Position numbers and translations under genes: made by a program | Assembly (NCBI GenBank): GCA_021847385.1 | Contig: JAJZTV010000119.1 | Coordinates: 1 to 6,382, forward strand | Reading direction: 5' to 3' | Source of the DNA: Pseudomonadota bacterium | GTDB lineage: Bacteria > Pseudomonadota > Gammaproteobacteria > Burkholderiales > Thiobacillaceae | Length of the DNA stretch: 6,382 nucleotides | Notes under the pieces: generated by a model | Told to the model about the DNA's origin: nothing | The model's database searches: none | What the model saw: the letters and a program-made list of their open reading frames with translations, nothing else | Part shown: in pieces, positions 5,672-6,382 of the stretch | Position numbering within the stretch: position 1 is the first letter of the stretch | Layout: every line of letters starts with the position of its first letter

Positions 5672-5679
5672 CGAGTGTC

Positions 5680-6382
5680 ATGTCCTTACGGATCAAACCC
5701 CTGAACAAGGCCTTACAACACATCTGGATCGCCGCTGCCTTGCTCGGCACCACGGCCATCGCGCAGCCGCTGACCATCACCAATGCGGTATCCGGCACCG
5801 ATTTCAGCGTCAATCTGCACATCGACGACAACGACGACGGCCTGGCCGGCCAGGTCTATGTCGCCGCCGATTACAACGGTACCGTCTATTACCTGAGCAA
5901 CAATGCCTGGGGCACCACGCCGACGCCCTACTATCGCGGCACCCTGACCAACCAGACGCCGATCACGCTGTCGAACCTGAACCTGCCCTCGCTGTCGGGC
6001 GCCAAGATCTATGTCGGTTACGGCCGCGACTTGGACGACATGAGCAACAACGTCAAATACGGCCAGGTTGCGACCGTGCCGGCCACCGCCGGCAGCCGCA
6101 GCGTGAGCAAGGTCGCCTTCACCCACACCCCGGCGCCGCAGACCGATGCCGAACGCGCCAGCACCTACAGCCGCTCGAACATGGTCATCACCTATTCCGA
6201 CGGCACCAGCGAAACCCGCGGCCTGCAGTACCACACGCTGTATAACAACACCGACAAATTCAACGGCGTCGCCGCCGGCCAAATCTTCGACAAGAGCGGC
6301 AACGCGCTGAAAGACAGCGCCGGCGTAACCTACGTCACCGAAACGCCGGACGCCAACTCGCTGCTCAATCCGATCGCCGGTG
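5680..6382 (+). CDS. Secreted protein, probable PhoX/DUF839-type phosphatase (5' part)
   Basis: The frame is open to the window end (234 codons). Residues 1-28 form a Sec-type signal peptide: basic start with Arg4, Lys6 and Lys10, a hydrophobic core IWIAAALLG, and a likely cut after AIA before Gln29. Residues about 31-134 form a beta-rich domain with an acidic DDNDDG (49-54, possible calcium site), QVYVAADYNGTVYYLS (58-73) and IYVGYGRDLDDM (110-121). I recall this type of domain from betaproteobacterial exported proteins but cannot name it. From about 143, VAFTHTPAPQTDAERAS, TYSDGTSETRGLQYHTLYNN and ETPDANSLL resemble the start of PhoX/DUF839-type phosphatases. The family call is from memory of sequence style and is tentative; the metal-binding core would lie beyond the window. 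PhoX proteins are usually Tat exported, but no twin arginine is present here. The Pho box upstream supports a role in scavenging phosphate from organic esters in the periplasm or outside. Confidence 0.75.
   Translation, partial: MSLRIKPLNKALQHIWIAAALLGTTAIAQPLTITNAVSGTDFSVNLHIDDNDDGLAGQVYVAADYNGTVYYLSNNAWGTTPTPYYRGTLTNQTPITLSNLNLPSLSGAKIYVGYGRDLDDMSNNVKYGQVATVPATAGSRSVSKVAFTHTPAPQTDAERASTYSRSNMVITYSDGTSETRGLQYHTLYNNTDKFNGVAAGQIFDKSGNALKDSAGVTYVTETPDANSLLNPIAG

Noticed and set aside
4917..6245. Plus-strand open frame of 442 codons spanning antisense modB, the intergenic region and the secreted-protein gene
   Set aside because: It is in a different frame from the well-formed gene at 5680, runs through the Pho box, and has a low-complexity translation.

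Overview
The window is high-GC, tightly packed bacterial chromosome that looks proteobacterial, most likely a betaproteobacterium. That placement rests on the rnfC-D-G-E-H order, the protein style and the secreted-protein architecture at the right end; no rRNA or other taxonomic marker is present. It holds eight protein-coding genes, two of them cut by the window edges.

Bases 2-3131 (+ strand) are the distal part of an rnf operon: the 3' end of rnfC, then complete rnfD, rnfG, rnfE and rnfH. They are coupled by overlaps or short gaps with good ribosome binding sites. The products form the membrane ion-motive-force-linked ferredoxin:NAD oxidoreductase (Rnf complex); RnfH is the small ubiquitin-fold protein often encoded with it. 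rnfA and rnfB presumably lie to the left.

Bases 3128-5507 (- strand) hold, in transcription order, modB (permease) and modC (ATPase) of a molybdate-type ABC importer, and then an IscR-like Rrf2-family Fe-S regulator that converges on rnfH. The regulator has its own candidate promoter, overlapped by an inverted repeat, so it is probably transcribed separately. Two perfect hairpins sit between modC and this promoter. No modA precedes modB. An Rnf complex beside molybdate uptake genes and an Fe-S regulator is reminiscent of nitrogen-fixation neighbourhoods, because nitrogenase needs low-potential ferredoxin and Mo, but no nif gene is visible and this is inference.

Bases 5508-5679 are a divergent intergenic region. 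Its striking content is three GTCAT-type direct repeats at an exact 11-bp period, followed 10 bp later by a -10-like hexamer. This has the layout of a PhoB-binding Pho box and points rightward into the last gene (5680 to the window end), a secreted protein with a Sec-type signal peptide, an extra N-terminal beta-rich domain and the beginning of what looks like a PhoX/DUF839-type phosphatase domain. The promoter and the protein resemblance independently suggest a phosphate-starvation-induced exported phosphatase.

I see no mobile element, CRISPR array, tRNA or rRNA. Most of the window is ordinary core metabolism. The most distinctive items are the Pho box and its gene, the regulator operator, the serine at the RnfD flavin site and the modA-less modBC pair.
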